Origin: SCGC-AAA252-I15 sp043822165
Lineage (GTDB): Archaea > Altiarchaeota > Altiarchaeia > IMC4 > SCGC-AAA252-I15
DNA length: 22,299 bases
Direction of reading: 5' to 3'
Assembly: GCA_043822165.1 (NCBI GenBank)
Contig: JBDRCA010000128.1
Span: forward strand, 1-22,299
Part shown: positions 1 to 7,712 of the stretch, piece by piece
Numbering within the stretch: the first letter of the stretch is position 1
Layout: every line of letters starts with the position of its first letter
Position numbers and translations under genes: made by a program
Notes under the pieces: model-generated
What the model saw: the letters and a program-made list of their open reading frames with translations, nothing else
Databases searched by the model: none
What the model was told of the DNA's origin: nothing

Positions 1-17
1 CTTCATAACTAACCCAC

Positions 18-43
18 TATTTAAACGAAGTCTTAAACTATAT
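18..43 (+). promoter_or_regulatory. Putative archaeal promoter of the small membrane protein
   Basis: Two AT-rich TATA-like boxes (tatttaaa at 18-25 and actatataa around 35-43) precede the ATG at 54. The first lies about 30 nt upstream, which would put the transcript start at or near the start codon, a leaderless arrangement. A weak ggat sits 8 nt before the ATG. This is inferred from motif and spacing only. Confidence 0.4.
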
Positions 44-53
44 AAGGATAAAG

Positions 54-266
54 ATGAAGCGAACCGTTAAAAGAGACCTTGGGATAGGGATTCTCGCATC
101 AATATTCATCGCAGGCAAACTAGGCGACCCAGTACTCGAAAGCGCTCTCCTTATACTTTTGATTGTCGTGGGATTGTGGGTTCTCTACGACAGCCTGAAG
201 ACCGAGGCCAATGCAATACGGAAGGCTTCAAAATCCAAGAAAATAGGAAATCGTGGGAAGAAGTAG
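54..266 (+). CDS. Small membrane protein, 70 residues, unknown function
   Basis: I do not recognise this protein. It has a basic N-terminus (MKRTVKRD), a short moderately hydrophobic stretch at about residues 9-22, a strong hydrophobic segment at about residues 28-46 (LESALLILLIVVGLWVLYDS) and a lysine-rich tail of about 20 residues ending in RGKK. That layout suggests a one- or two-span membrane protein with a positively charged cytoplasmic tail. The basic tail is encoded in the 39 nt that overlap, tail to tail, with the end of the permease gene on the other strand, so this gene is less certain than its neighbours. A TATA-like box at the right distance upstream favours it being real. Confidence 0.5.
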   Translation: MKRTVKRDLGIGILASIFIAGKLGDPVLESALLILLIVVGLWVLYDSLKTEANAIRKASKSKKIGNRGKK

Positions 267-1430
267 TATGCCCATTGAGTGCGTCCTGCTTACTCCTGTT
301 TGTATTGGAAGTATTCCTATTGCGGTTGCGACTATCATGAATGCAAGTCCCCAGGTGCCGGTCATAACATAGACTAGCACAAGCACGGTTATGAGTGCCG
401 CATAATTTAGTTTCCTGTAGTCTATTTTCTTCGTAAGCTTTAGTGCCTGTTTTCCGATGTAGATGTGTAGTGCCAGCGCGATGGGTGCAGTGAACGCGAT
501 GACTCCGATAAATACAAACAGTGTGTTATAGTCTACTTCTATTATTCTGCCTAGCATCGTGGCTACTCCGCTTCTCGGGTTTCCGATTGTGTAAAGCGAT
601 ATGAACGAGTATATGGCGTCTGACGTGTTTATGGCGGATACTGAGACTAGGAAGAGTCTGGTGCTGTCTCCGAGGAATTCGGAGAGTATTATGCCGACTT
701 GGGAGGGGCTCATGGCGGGCAGCACTCCCACTATCATGCCGCCTAAGGCACCTGCGAGTCCTGCTAGCGTGAATTTTTTGTCGACGTCGACGAGCGCGTA
801 TTCTTGTTGGGGTACTTGCACGCTTTTTTCCTTGAGTGACCAAGCAATCGTGCTGACTCCGAAAAGCCCGGTGAATACAGGGAACAGTATTCGCATCTGT
901 GATATCACGTTCTGGTCGAAGGCGGCGTAACCCAACCACCCTGAAAGACAGAAGATGGCCGCCGCCCACGCTCGCTTCCGCCAGGTTTTCTCCCTCCAGA
1001 TGAGATAGGCCACCGCGGCAATCAGCACGTAGACGATGACTCCCCGCAATGCCGCGTAAATCTTCGGCACAAAGTAGAGCGCGAAGGGAATAGAGGCTAC
1101 CGCGAAAAACAGGCCGAGAACGCTCCCGTATGCCGTGATTTTCACCGCCTCATATGCTTTTCCTTCCAACACCATCTTGTGCGTGGGAAGGACTGAGAGT
1201 GCGGTTTCTTCTTCCGGGACGCCTAAGAATATGGCGGGTATGAAATCCAGGAACGTGTGGGTTACCGCCATCGAAATCATGATTGCGCCGAACTCGAGGA
1301 CGCTTAGTCCGAGTGTAGGATACGCGGCTATTCCCAGAAGGCATATTGTGTTCACGTGTATGCCTGGCATAATCCCTGTGAAAACCCCGAGCAGGCATCC
1401 GAGCAATGATAGTAGGAGGTATTCTATCAT
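228..1430 (-). CDS. TctA-like (DUF112/COG1784) membrane permease
   Basis: This is a 400-residue polytopic membrane protein of the archaeal DUF112 group related to TctA, the large membrane subunit of tripartite tricarboxylate transporters. The family signature is visible near the N-terminus (GIMPGIHVNT, about residues 19-28) and again at the start of the second half (GVLPAMSPSQVG), as expected for an inverted or duplicated two-half transporter. About ten hydrophobic segments run through the protein. No TctB or TctC partner lies nearby, and archaeal members generally stand alone, so the substrate cannot be assigned. The start ATG at 1430 follows a TATA-like stretch at 1444-1453 on this strand. 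The 3' end overlaps the convergent small membrane protein by 39 nt. Family call is secure; transport of a carboxylate is only inference. Confidence 0.85.
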   Translation of the reverse strand: MIEYLLLSLLGCLLGVFTGIMPGIHVNTICLLGIAAYPTLGLSVLEFGAIMISMAVTHTFLDFIPAIFLGVPEEETALSVLPTHKMVLEGKAYEAVKITAYGSVLGLFFAVASIPFALYFVPKIYAALRGVIVYVLIAAVAYLIWREKTWRKRAWAAAIFCLSGWLGYAAFDQNVISQMRILFPVFTGLFGVSTIAWSLKEKSVQVPQQEYALVDVDKKFTLAGLAGALGGMIVGVLPAMSPSQVGIILSEFLGDSTRLFLVSVSAINTSDAIYSFISLYTIGNPRSGVATMLGRIIEVDYNTLFVFIGVIAFTAPIALALHIYIGKQALKLTKKIDYRKLNYAALITVLVLVYVMTGTWGLAFMIVATAIGILPIQTGVSRTHSMGILLLPTISYFLGF

Positions 1431-1493
1431 TTTTTGGGTTAAATTATTTTAAACTTGCCGTCTAATATGTTCACCTAGGTTTGGGGTGTGTTA
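1431..1493. promoter_or_regulatory. Divergent promoter region between the permease and nrdD
   Basis: This 63-nt gap separates two divergent genes. An AT-rich core at 1439-1454 (ttaaattattttaaac) reads as a TATA-like box on both strands, about 15-25 nt before the permease ATG and about 40 nt before the nrdD ATG. A ggggtg at 1483-1488, five bases before the ATG at 1494, is the likely nrdD ribosome binding site and argues for that ATG rather than the GTG at 1488. No operator repeat was seen. Confidence 0.45.
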
Positions 1494-3560
1494 ATGAATG
1501 TTAGGAAGGCAAGTGGCTCGATAGAGCCTTTTAACCGTGATAAGCTGATTACTTCCTGCATGAATGCTGGAGCCTCGCTTTCTCAGGCAACAGGCATAGC
1601 ACGGCAGATACAACCCCTCTTATATGATGAGATACCCACGAAAGAGATACGGGATTTCATATACGCTCAGCTTACCGACATCCGTCCCTCTGTTGCCAGA
1701 AAATACATGGGGCGCACGAGCCTTCGAGTCAGAACGTCCAAGATAGTGCTTGACTCATTCAACAAAAAAAGGATTGAGTATTCTCTTATAACCGAGACCA
1801 AGGTTGACTCGGAGATTGCCCGCAGGATTGCGGGAGAAGTCGAAAAAGAGCTTATTCGCATGAAGCTTGATTACGTGACTGCGCCGCTTATAAGGGAGAT
1901 AGTCAACGTAAAGCTTCTGGAGGAGGGTCTTGAGAACACTAGAGCCCGTTACACGAGACTTGGTATGCCGGTATACGACGTTCATGTCTTGCTGGAGCAT
2001 GGTTTGGAGCACTCTAATGGGCGCCAGTATAATCCTGAGGCGGTGCACAAGCTCATGGCTGACCAGATTAGCAGGGAGTATTCGCTTCTCAATGTGTTGC
2101 CTCTGAATCTGGCTGACGCTCATATGAAGGGGGAGATAAACATTCACGACCTTGATTATTTCGCGACGCGCCCGCATTCTTTCTCCCATGATTTGCGGTT
2201 TTTCCTCAAACATGGTTTCAAGGCTGATGGAGTGGGTGCATACACTGCGGTTTCCGGGCCACCTAAAAAGCCGGAGGTCGCCTTCCTCCACGCTTCAAGG
2301 GTTCTCGCAGCGGCTCAGACCAACTGCGGCGGCGGGCAGGCATTGAATTTTTTCAACACCTTCATGGCGCCGTACGTGCGGGGCATCCCAGAGAAGAGAA
2401 TCCGCCAACTCGCCCAGATGTTCGTCTTTGAGTTAAGCCAGTTGTATGGCGTGCGAGGCGGCCAACTAGTGTATTCGAGCATAGACTGCGACCTGAAGGT
2501 CCCCTCCTTTTTGCGTGACGCGCCCGCTGTAACGCCAGGCGGCCAAGTAAAAGGCAATTTAACATACGGGGACTTCGAGGAGGAGTCAAGACTTCTCTTC
2601 GACGCGTTATGTGACGTATACCTTGAAGGAGACCATAAGCGACGCCCGTTCATCTTCCCAAAATTCAACGTGAGACTCTCAAAGAAGACCCTCAAATCAA
2701 TCGACGGGGAACTGGGCAAACTATGCGAGCTGGCAGCCAAGACTAGGGCCCCGTTTTTCATAACGCCTCGCAGATACAGCCTGAAAATACTCTGCTACCA
2801 GGGAAGCTCGTTTATCATGCCTTCCGATGATACCATGGTTAAAAACGCGGTAAGACCGGGTTCCATCCGTGGCGGAGTGGCTCAGCTGGTAACCGTTAAT
2901 CTGCCGTACTTGGCGTATGAATCCGAGTGCAGGGAGGAGCGGTTGAAGATGCTGTTGGATGATCGTTTGTTCAAGGCTAAAAGCGTCCTTCTTTTGAAGA
3001 AGAAGATTCTTGAGAGAAACCTCAAGAACAGGCTTCTTCCTTTTATGTCGCAGAGGGTTTCTCGCAGCGACCCCTCTTATCTTGACCCTGAGAGCCAGGG
3101 TTACGTGATAGGGTTCGTTGGTTTGAACGAGATGGTTGAGGCGTGTACGGGTTCGCAGTTGCACGAGTCAAAGGGTGCCCACAGATTCGGGTTAAGCATT
3201 GTCCGCAGGATGCATCGCATAGTTGACGAGTTCAGGAGAGAGTCAGGTCTTTGCATAACGCTTGCCAGAACCTCTGCGGAGTCATGTTCCATCCGCTTCC
3301 CGGAGGCGGATTCAAAACGTTTCCCCGATAAAACAGTGCCGAAAAAATACACTAACTCGTTCCAGATTCGCCCCAGAGCACACATAGCAAGCACTAAACG
3401 GATATCACTGGAGGCTCCATTCCACAAGCCCTTGGATGGCGGGGCTCTCACAAACATTTATCTTAACCGCCGCAACCTGAACAAGGAGTTCATAGAAAGA
3501 AGGCTGAAAGAGGTAATCCGTGAGTCAAGGCTTCAATACTATCGTTTTATAATGAAATAG
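1494..3560 (+). CDS. nrdD: Anaerobic ribonucleoside-triphosphate reductase, lacking the glycyl-radical domain
   Basis: Class III ribonucleotide reductase reduces NTPs to dNTPs anaerobically using a glycyl radical installed by NrdG. Residues about 1-90 form an ATP-cone (VRKASGSIEPFNRDKL), followed by a second cone-like region ending YTRLGMPVYDV. The ten-stranded barrel follows, with SHDLRFFLKHG, QTNCGGGQALNFFN, RGGQLVYSSI, YGDFEEESRLLFDAL and GFVGLNEMVEACTG. Candidate active-site cysteines include the one in LCYQGS (about residue 434). The protein is 688 residues. It ends RLQYYRFIMK, exactly where archaeal NrdD proteins normally continue into a Cys-rich zinc site and the radical glycine; neither is present. 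The next gene starts 5 nt later, so no remnant exists. No nrdG is in the window. The protein may need a separately encoded radical domain, be a paralogue, or be inactive. ATG 1494 is chosen for its ggggtg site; GTG 1488 is the alternative. Confidence 0.9.
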   Translation: MNVRKASGSIEPFNRDKLITSCMNAGASLSQATGIARQIQPLLYDEIPTKEIRDFIYAQLTDIRPSVARKYMGRTSLRVRTSKIVLDSFNKKRIEYSLITETKVDSEIARRIAGEVEKELIRMKLDYVTAPLIREIVNVKLLEEGLENTRARYTRLGMPVYDVHVLLEHGLEHSNGRQYNPEAVHKLMADQISREYSLLNVLPLNLADAHMKGEINIHDLDYFATRPHSFSHDLRFFLKHGFKADGVGAYTAVSGPPKKPEVAFLHASRVLAAAQTNCGGGQALNFFNTFMAPYVRGIPEKRIRQLAQMFVFELSQLYGVRGGQLVYSSIDCDLKVPSFLRDAPAVTPGGQVKGNLTYGDFEEESRLLFDALCDVYLEGDHKRRPFIFPKFNVRLSKKTLKSIDGELGKLCELAAKTRAPFFITPRRYSLKILCYQGSSFIMPSDDTMVKNAVRPGSIRGGVAQLVTVNLPYLAYESECREERLKMLLDDRLFKAKSVLLLKKKILERNLKNRLLPFMSQRVSRSDPSYLDPESQGYVIGFVGLNEMVEACTGSQLHESKGAHRFGLSIVRRMHRIVDEFRRESGLCITLARTSAESCSIRFPEADSKRFPDKTVPKKYTNSFQIRPRAHIASTKRISLEAPFHKPLDGGALTNIYLNRRNLNKEFIERRLKEVIRESRLQYYRFIMK

Positions 3561-3565
3561 AAAGC

Positions 3566-4783
3566 GTGATTTACGTGCAGCCGATGGGTAAAGACTTGTG
3601 TTTGACCTGCAAGGGCGGCAGACTTTTGTGTGGTTTGTCTTTTTGCCCGCTTCTCGAGAAGATAAAGTATGACAAGCCGGTGAAAGAGCGGCTTTCAACT
3701 AGGATGCATGGGCCAAGCCCTTCTGTTTTCGTGGGCTGGCATGGGTGGCCGCAGGTTTCGGTCGGGCCCATGACTTCTATCGGGGAAGATGATGCGAGCG
3801 TTATGGATAATCCTGCCAGTTGGTATGGTATGGGGTTTGATGATATAATCCGGATGCGTTCCCAGTTGATCAGGTCAAAGCAGAGGGTGGATGTTCATTC
3901 TCGCGGAGTCTTCGTGGAGGAGAACCAGGAGATTGCTCTTTCAGTCAAGCCCGTGGAGGTTGAGACGGTCTTCAAGAAAAAGCCGGCATACTCTGTTTCT
4001 TTCTCCCCGGTTTCGCAGCCGATGGGGCCGTCGGGTGAGATAGTGAAATTCGATGTCACGTCAAACCCGTCGATACCGCGCAAAGTCGATTATGTCGTAA
4101 ATGATGAGCTTCGTGCTGCGGAGGCTGCGTCGGTTTTGTTCGAGAAAAACTTCGACGTCTACTACCTAACCACTGTTCTGGCTTCCGGCGCGTTGGGCGC
4201 GAAAGCAGACAAGAAAATGGTCCCGACCCGCTGGAGCATAACTGCGGTAGACGATATTCTTGGAAAGCATCTCATGGAGCGCATACGCTCATACCCCAGC
4301 GTAAACGACTACCTGGTGTACTCGAACACTTACCTTGAAAACCACTTTGAGATACTGGTAGCCCCAGGCGGCTGGGAGTTCGAGCAATTCGAGGTCTGGG
4401 CTCCAAAGACTCTTTGGACCATGAATGCGACTGAACCGCAAATTGCATACGAGCACGAGAAGCACGGCGGCCGATGGGACTACGCATTAAACGAGGGCGG
4501 GGGATACTATGCAGGCCGCTTCGCGGTCGCTGAAGCATTGGACAGAATGCGCCGCCAAGCCCGCGTCATAGTGTTCCGGGAAATATATGAAGGCTACATA
4601 ATTCCAGTGGGCGTCTGGGAGGTCCGGGAAAACGCCCGCAAGGCAATGACGAATCCACCAAAGAAATTCGCGTCCATGAAGGAGGCTCTTACAGACGTAT
4701 CGACTCGGCTTAGGATTCCCATGAAAAAATACACGGAAAAATCAGAGATTATGCGGCAGAGGAGACTCACAGACTTCACATGA
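3566..4783 (+). CDS. nreA: NreA-type archaeal DNA repair protein with PCNA-binding tail
   Basis: Nre proteins (COG1602) are archaeal and act in DNA damage repair together with PCNA. The N-terminus carries the family's cysteine cluster (CLTCKGGRLLCGLSFCP, from about residue 11), expected to bind zinc. The central part has SPSVFVGWHGWPQVSVGP and the C-terminal domain has FEVWAPKTLW and GGGYYAGRFAVAEAL. The last residues, QRRLTDF, fit a PCNA-interacting (PIP) motif at the extreme C-terminus, as known for the family. Length (about 400 residues) is normal. The start is ambiguous: GTG 3566 is the longest, GTG 3575 has gtgat at 3566-3570 in ribosome-binding position, and ATG 3584 would start right at MGKDLC. 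It follows nrdD by 5 nt, so co-transcription is likely, linking dNTP supply and repair. Its end overlaps the convergent SpoIIM-like gene by 8 nt. Confidence 0.92.
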   Translation: MIYVQPMGKDLCLTCKGGRLLCGLSFCPLLEKIKYDKPVKERLSTRMHGPSPSVFVGWHGWPQVSVGPMTSIGEDDASVMDNPASWYGMGFDDIIRMRSQLIRSKQRVDVHSRGVFVEENQEIALSVKPVEVETVFKKKPAYSVSFSPVSQPMGPSGEIVKFDVTSNPSIPRKVDYVVNDELRAAEAASVLFEKNFDVYYLTTVLASGALGAKADKKMVPTRWSITAVDDILGKHLMERIRSYPSVNDYLVYSNTYLENHFEILVAPGGWEFEQFEVWAPKTLWTMNATEPQIAYEHEKHGGRWDYALNEGGGYYAGRFAVAEALDRMRRQARVIVFREIYEGYIIPVGVWEVRENARKAMTNPPKKFASMKEALTDVSTRLRIPMKKYTEKSEIMRQRRLTDFT

Positions 4784-5729
4784 ACATGAACGGCACGGTT
4801 ACTTCCACCGATGCCCCGATAAAAATCAGAATTATCGCGACCGTGAGATAAAGCAAGCCGTCCTTCATCAAAATCTTCGGGTTCCCAGGCAATACCCCCA
4901 TCGCGGCTTTGGAAAGTATAGCGCCCGCGATTGCCGCGAAAAGATAAGCCAGTATCTCGATAACGGTGTGCGGCACAAAAGAGTAAGGACTCGAGAGAAA
5001 ACCCTGGCCTGCCCCCAGAATCGCCCGCACAGAACTACCATACAATACTCCCGCGATTGAGGCATTGTAGTTTAAAATAAATATTGCCCCCGACCCGTAG
5101 AGAAGCGAGAGTATGACGCATACGAGCGTTATTATTAGGTTGTTTTTCACTATTGGCCAAAAAAGGTTTGTGCCGCTGAAAAATCCTCTTGGTCCCGGGC
5201 GAAGAACGTCTAATTGGTTGTTGAATACATGGGATACAAGTTCCGGCGGTAGGATGCTGTAAAGTATCGCATAGCCGAGGAACATGCCTACGAAAAGGTA
5301 TACGTAGAATTCTATCGTCTTCCTGTGCCGTGAGAACGGGTTCGAGTAGTGCAGGTACTCGTCTTTCACTTCGTCGATTACGCCCAAATCAATCATGAGA
5401 TAGTCGATTTTGTCCAAGTTGTCTTTTATGAGGTTGTCCTTGATTTGCTGGGGGCTGAAGCCGTCACGCAGACATTTCGTGACCCATTCTTTCAATTCCG
5501 CTTTGCTTGAGCCTTCTATGTCAACGTCGAGTTCGTCGAACTCGAATATTTTAACGACGTAGGGCAGAATCAGGAGAGATGAGAAAGCCACCATGACGAC
5601 GCTTATCTCAGATGAAAAAACGAGCATCGAGGATACAAAACCGAGGAGAATGAAGAATAACGCCGTTAATACTGCGTACTTGGGTTTGGTCCGCAGAAGC
5701 TTCGGGTTCACGTATTTGTCCAAAACCAT
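4776..5729 (-). CDS. SpoIIM-like (stage II sporulation M family) membrane protein
   Basis: This 317-residue protein has two N-terminal transmembrane segments (about residues 17-60), a cytoplasmic helical region (about 70-130, LKEWVTKCLRDGFSPQQI), then a C-terminal SpoIIM-type membrane domain from about residue 140. The family hallmarks are visible: an N-rich NNLIITLVC segment, a Gly-rich LLYGSGAIFILNYNASIAGVL segment and the PHTVIEILAYLFAAIAGA motif. In Bacillus SpoIIM works in the engulfment complex; archaea do not sporulate, and the function of their homologues is unknown. It lies downstream of trkH on the same strand, 36 nt away, with its own TATA-like stretch near 5750-5760, so it may be transcribed alone or with trkH. 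The family call is strong; the role is open. Confidence 0.85.
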   Translation of the reverse strand: MVLDKYVNPKLLRTKPKYAVLTALFFILLGFVSSMLVFSSEISVVMVAFSSLLILPYVVKIFEFDELDVDIEGSSKAELKEWVTKCLRDGFSPQQIKDNLIKDNLDKIDYLMIDLGVIDEVKDEYLHYSNPFSRHRKTIEFYVYLFVGMFLGYAILYSILPPELVSHVFNNQLDVLRPGPRGFFSGTNLFWPIVKNNLIITLVCVILSLLYGSGAIFILNYNASIAGVLYGSSVRAILGAGQGFLSSPYSFVPHTVIEILAYLFAAIAGAILSKAAMGVLPGNPKILMKDGLLYLTVAIILIFIGASVEVTVPFMFM

Positions 5730-5765
5730 GTTACAGAATTAGATGGTTGCAAATAAAATATCCCC

Positions 5766-7262
5766 TCATCTGCGCCGCCTGAAAACCGGCTCCAAAAGCA
5801 GGAGAATGGGGAATATTTCAAGCCTCCCAATCCACATGAGAAACGTTATCGTAAGCTTTCCCACAGCTGGCATATGATACCACGGCGCACCGGTCACGTA
5901 CACCAATCCGACGTTGCCCATGGCAGACAGGCTTATGCTCATGCTGTCGAATCCCTCGTAACCTAATGCCATGAGTACTGACGCGCCGACGATTGCCACC
6001 ATGAGATACGCCATGGAAAGACCCAGCACGTACAGGATTTCCTGGTCGTCTATCGTTTTCTCCGACACCTTAAGCGACACTATCGCGGACTTGGGCAAAC
6101 TCATCTTCATGAGCGTGTAGTGTATGGCTTTGACTACTACGGCAAGCCGCAGCAGCTTTATTCCGCCAGCTGTTGACCCATAGAATCCACCGGTGTACAT
6201 GAGCACCATGAGTATTGTCTGGGCGAAATGCGGCCACTCGCCCGCGTTAACAGTTGAGAATCCCGTGCAGGTTATCGATGAAACCACTTGGAACACGCTT
6301 TTCCAGATTACGTCGAAGACAGATGAATTGTCGACTCCGACTATGTTTGCAGAGAGCATGAAGAACAAGGCTATTGCGGCAGTGCTTATCCCGATCAAAG
6401 TGAACATGTACTTGGTTTCGATATTCTTCAGGAAATACCTGTAGTCTCCGACGAAAAACCTGTAGTGAACGATAAAGCTCACAGCACCCATAATCATCAG
6501 GAATACTGCAACCAGTTCAATCCAGAAACTTTGAAAGTAGGCGATGCTCTCCGAGTGCGTCGAAAAACCACCCGTAGCGATGGCTGCGAACGAGTGGTTT
6601 ATGGCGTCAAACGGGCTCATACCCGCCAGGTAAAACAATACTATCCCCGCCAGTGCGTAAAGCAGGTAAATCTTCCAAGTCTCGATGACCGTGTTTTTTA
6701 TCCCCGGCTTTATCTTCTGGGAGCCGACCTCCGAGGAATAATAAGCCATCGCCGCCGTACCAGAGTGAATCAGAATCATCAAACCCAAGGCGATAATCCC
6801 GACACCCCCGACGATGTGGGTAAGACTCCTGTAAAACAATATATCCTCGTTTCCGCCACGCAAAAGCTCAGGATACTCTATCATAGTCATCCCAGTAGTC
6901 GCCCAACCGCTCATGCTCTCAAAGAAGGAGTCAACAGGACCTAAGGTTCCCCGTATCATGAATGGCAGGGATCCCACCAATGCCACGATAAGCCAGGCGA
7001 TGGTGACGGAGATTAGCGCTTGTTTGGTTTGCGTCTGTCTTTTCGTTGTGAAGAAGATTTTGAAGAGTCTGTGCAGTACGAGAAAGACCATGGAGGGAAG
7101 TATGAATGCAAGGGATTTCTCGACTAGGATGGCAGGCGTCCTCGTAGTCGTATAGTATGCAGTGAATGCTAGTGGAATGAGCATGACGTAGAATGCTAGC
7201 TTGAATATTCCCGTTAGATCGCGGCATGCGATCTTTATGTCCCCGAGGTCGAGGAGAGGCAT
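5766..7262 (-). CDS. trkH: TrkH/KtrB-type potassium uptake channel subunit
   Basis: This is the 498-residue membrane subunit of a Trk/Ktr potassium uptake system. It has four pore (P-loop) repeats with their filter glycines: ESMSGWATTGMT (about 114-125), HSFAAIATGGFSTHS (about 223-237), QVVSSITCTGFSTVN and ISLSAMGNVGLVY. The third filter contains CTGFS and the fourth GNVGL, variation that is usual in the family. THIVGGVGIIALGLMIL before the second repeat and MYTGGFYGSTAGGIKLLR between repeats are further hallmarks. It ends in a short RRRR tail. The gene follows the NAD-binding regulator trkA by 6 nt in the same operon, so the two products should form the channel complex at the cytoplasmic membrane. 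Confidence 0.95.
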   Translation of the reverse strand: MPLLDLGDIKIACRDLTGIFKLAFYVMLIPLAFTAYYTTTRTPAILVEKSLAFILPSMVFLVLHRLFKIFFTTKRQTQTKQALISVTIAWLIVALVGSLPFMIRGTLGPVDSFFESMSGWATTGMTMIEYPELLRGGNEDILFYRSLTHIVGGVGIIALGLMILIHSGTAAMAYYSSEVGSQKIKPGIKNTVIETWKIYLLYALAGIVLFYLAGMSPFDAINHSFAAIATGGFSTHSESIAYFQSFWIELVAVFLMIMGAVSFIVHYRFFVGDYRYFLKNIETKYMFTLIGISTAAIALFFMLSANIVGVDNSSVFDVIWKSVFQVVSSITCTGFSTVNAGEWPHFAQTILMVLMYTGGFYGSTAGGIKLLRLAVVVKAIHYTLMKMSLPKSAIVSLKVSEKTIDDQEILYVLGLSMAYLMVAIVGASVLMALGYEGFDSMSISLSAMGNVGLVYVTGAPWYHMPAVGKLTITFLMWIGRLEIFPILLLLEPVFRRRR

Positions 7263-7268
7263 CGGTTT

Positions 7269-7661
7269 TTACTCCCAGACTACTTTGTTTGCGATATCTA
7301 GTGCAGCCCGTGTTTCCGGTGAAATGATGTGGTCTATGCCTTGGTCCTCGAACAATTCCATGTAAGCCGGCTCCTTGACGCGGACTATCACGTGTTTCCC
7401 GTGTTTTTTCGCGTAAAGGGCTAACAGAAGGTTTACTTCATCGCTGTTTGTGACTGCTATTACTGCGCCCACTTTCTCGAATTCCGCCTCCTTTAGAACG
7501 TGGAGTTTAGTGCAGTCCCCGCACATAACGTTCACGTTCAACTCGTTCGAGTCTCTTTCACAGACGTCGGCGTTTTTCTCGATTATTACGATGTCGTGGT
7601 CCGGGAGAGCCTTGACTATCTCCCTGCCCATAGTCCCTCCTCCTGCAATAAGAACCTTCAT
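7269..7661 (-). CDS. trkA: TrkA-N (RCK N-lobe) NAD-binding regulator of potassium uptake
   Basis: This cytoplasmic gating ring subunit binds NAD(H) or ATP and regulates TrkH. A Rossmann fold is plain: GGGTMG at residues 7-12, an acidic residue at the end of strand two (IVIIEKN), then GDCTKLHVL, IAVTNSDEVNLLLALYAK and the closing IDHIISPETRAALDIANKV. The protein stops at 130 residues, so the TrkA-C ligand-binding lobe found in most archaeal TrkA proteins (about 215 residues) is absent. N-lobe-only KTN proteins do exist, so this may be normal for this lineage. It is the first gene of a trkA-trkH operon and starts at ATG 7661, which has a perfect ggtgat five bases upstream. Confidence 0.9.
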   Translation of the reverse strand: MKVLIAGGGTMGREIVKALPDHDIVIIEKNADVCERDSNELNVNVMCGDCTKLHVLKEAEFEKVGAVIAVTNSDEVNLLLALYAKKHGKHVIVRVKEPAYMELFEDQGIDHIISPETRAALDIANKVVWE

Positions 7662-7665
7662 TTAA

Positions 7666-7671
7666 ATCACC
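7666..7671 (-). promoter_or_regulatory. Strong Shine-Dalgarno site of trkA
   Basis: On the minus strand the sequence ggtgat lies just before the trkA ATG at 7661 (four-base gap). It is a full match to the anti-Shine-Dalgarno end of archaeal 16S rRNA, fixes the trkA start, and implies a leadered transcript, unlike several neighbours that look leaderless. Confidence 0.7.
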
Positions 7672-7712
7672 TACTCCTAATATAGTTGTATTCGGAGGAT
7701 ATAAAAACTACG
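7672..7712. promoter_or_regulatory. Divergent promoters of trkA and pheT fragment
   Basis: For the plus strand, ctaatata at 7677-7684 lies about 29-36 nt before ATG 7713 and would give a leaderless or near-leaderless pheT transcript. A ggagg at 7694-7698 is 14 nt from the ATG, rather far for a ribosome binding site. For the minus strand, gtttttatat at 7699-7708 is suitably placed for a leadered trkA mRNA. Motif-based inference only. Confidence 0.4.

Noticed and set aside
526..969. Open frame of 147 residues on the minus strand
   Set aside because: It is arginine- and histidine-rich low-complexity sequence in the shadow of the TctA-like permease, with no coding signal of its own.
3558..3569. 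Read-through of the nrdD TAG as pyrrolysine to reach a missing domain
   Set aside because: Only two codons (aaa gcg) follow before an in-frame TGA at 3567-3569, and the next sequence clearly encodes NreA in another frame.
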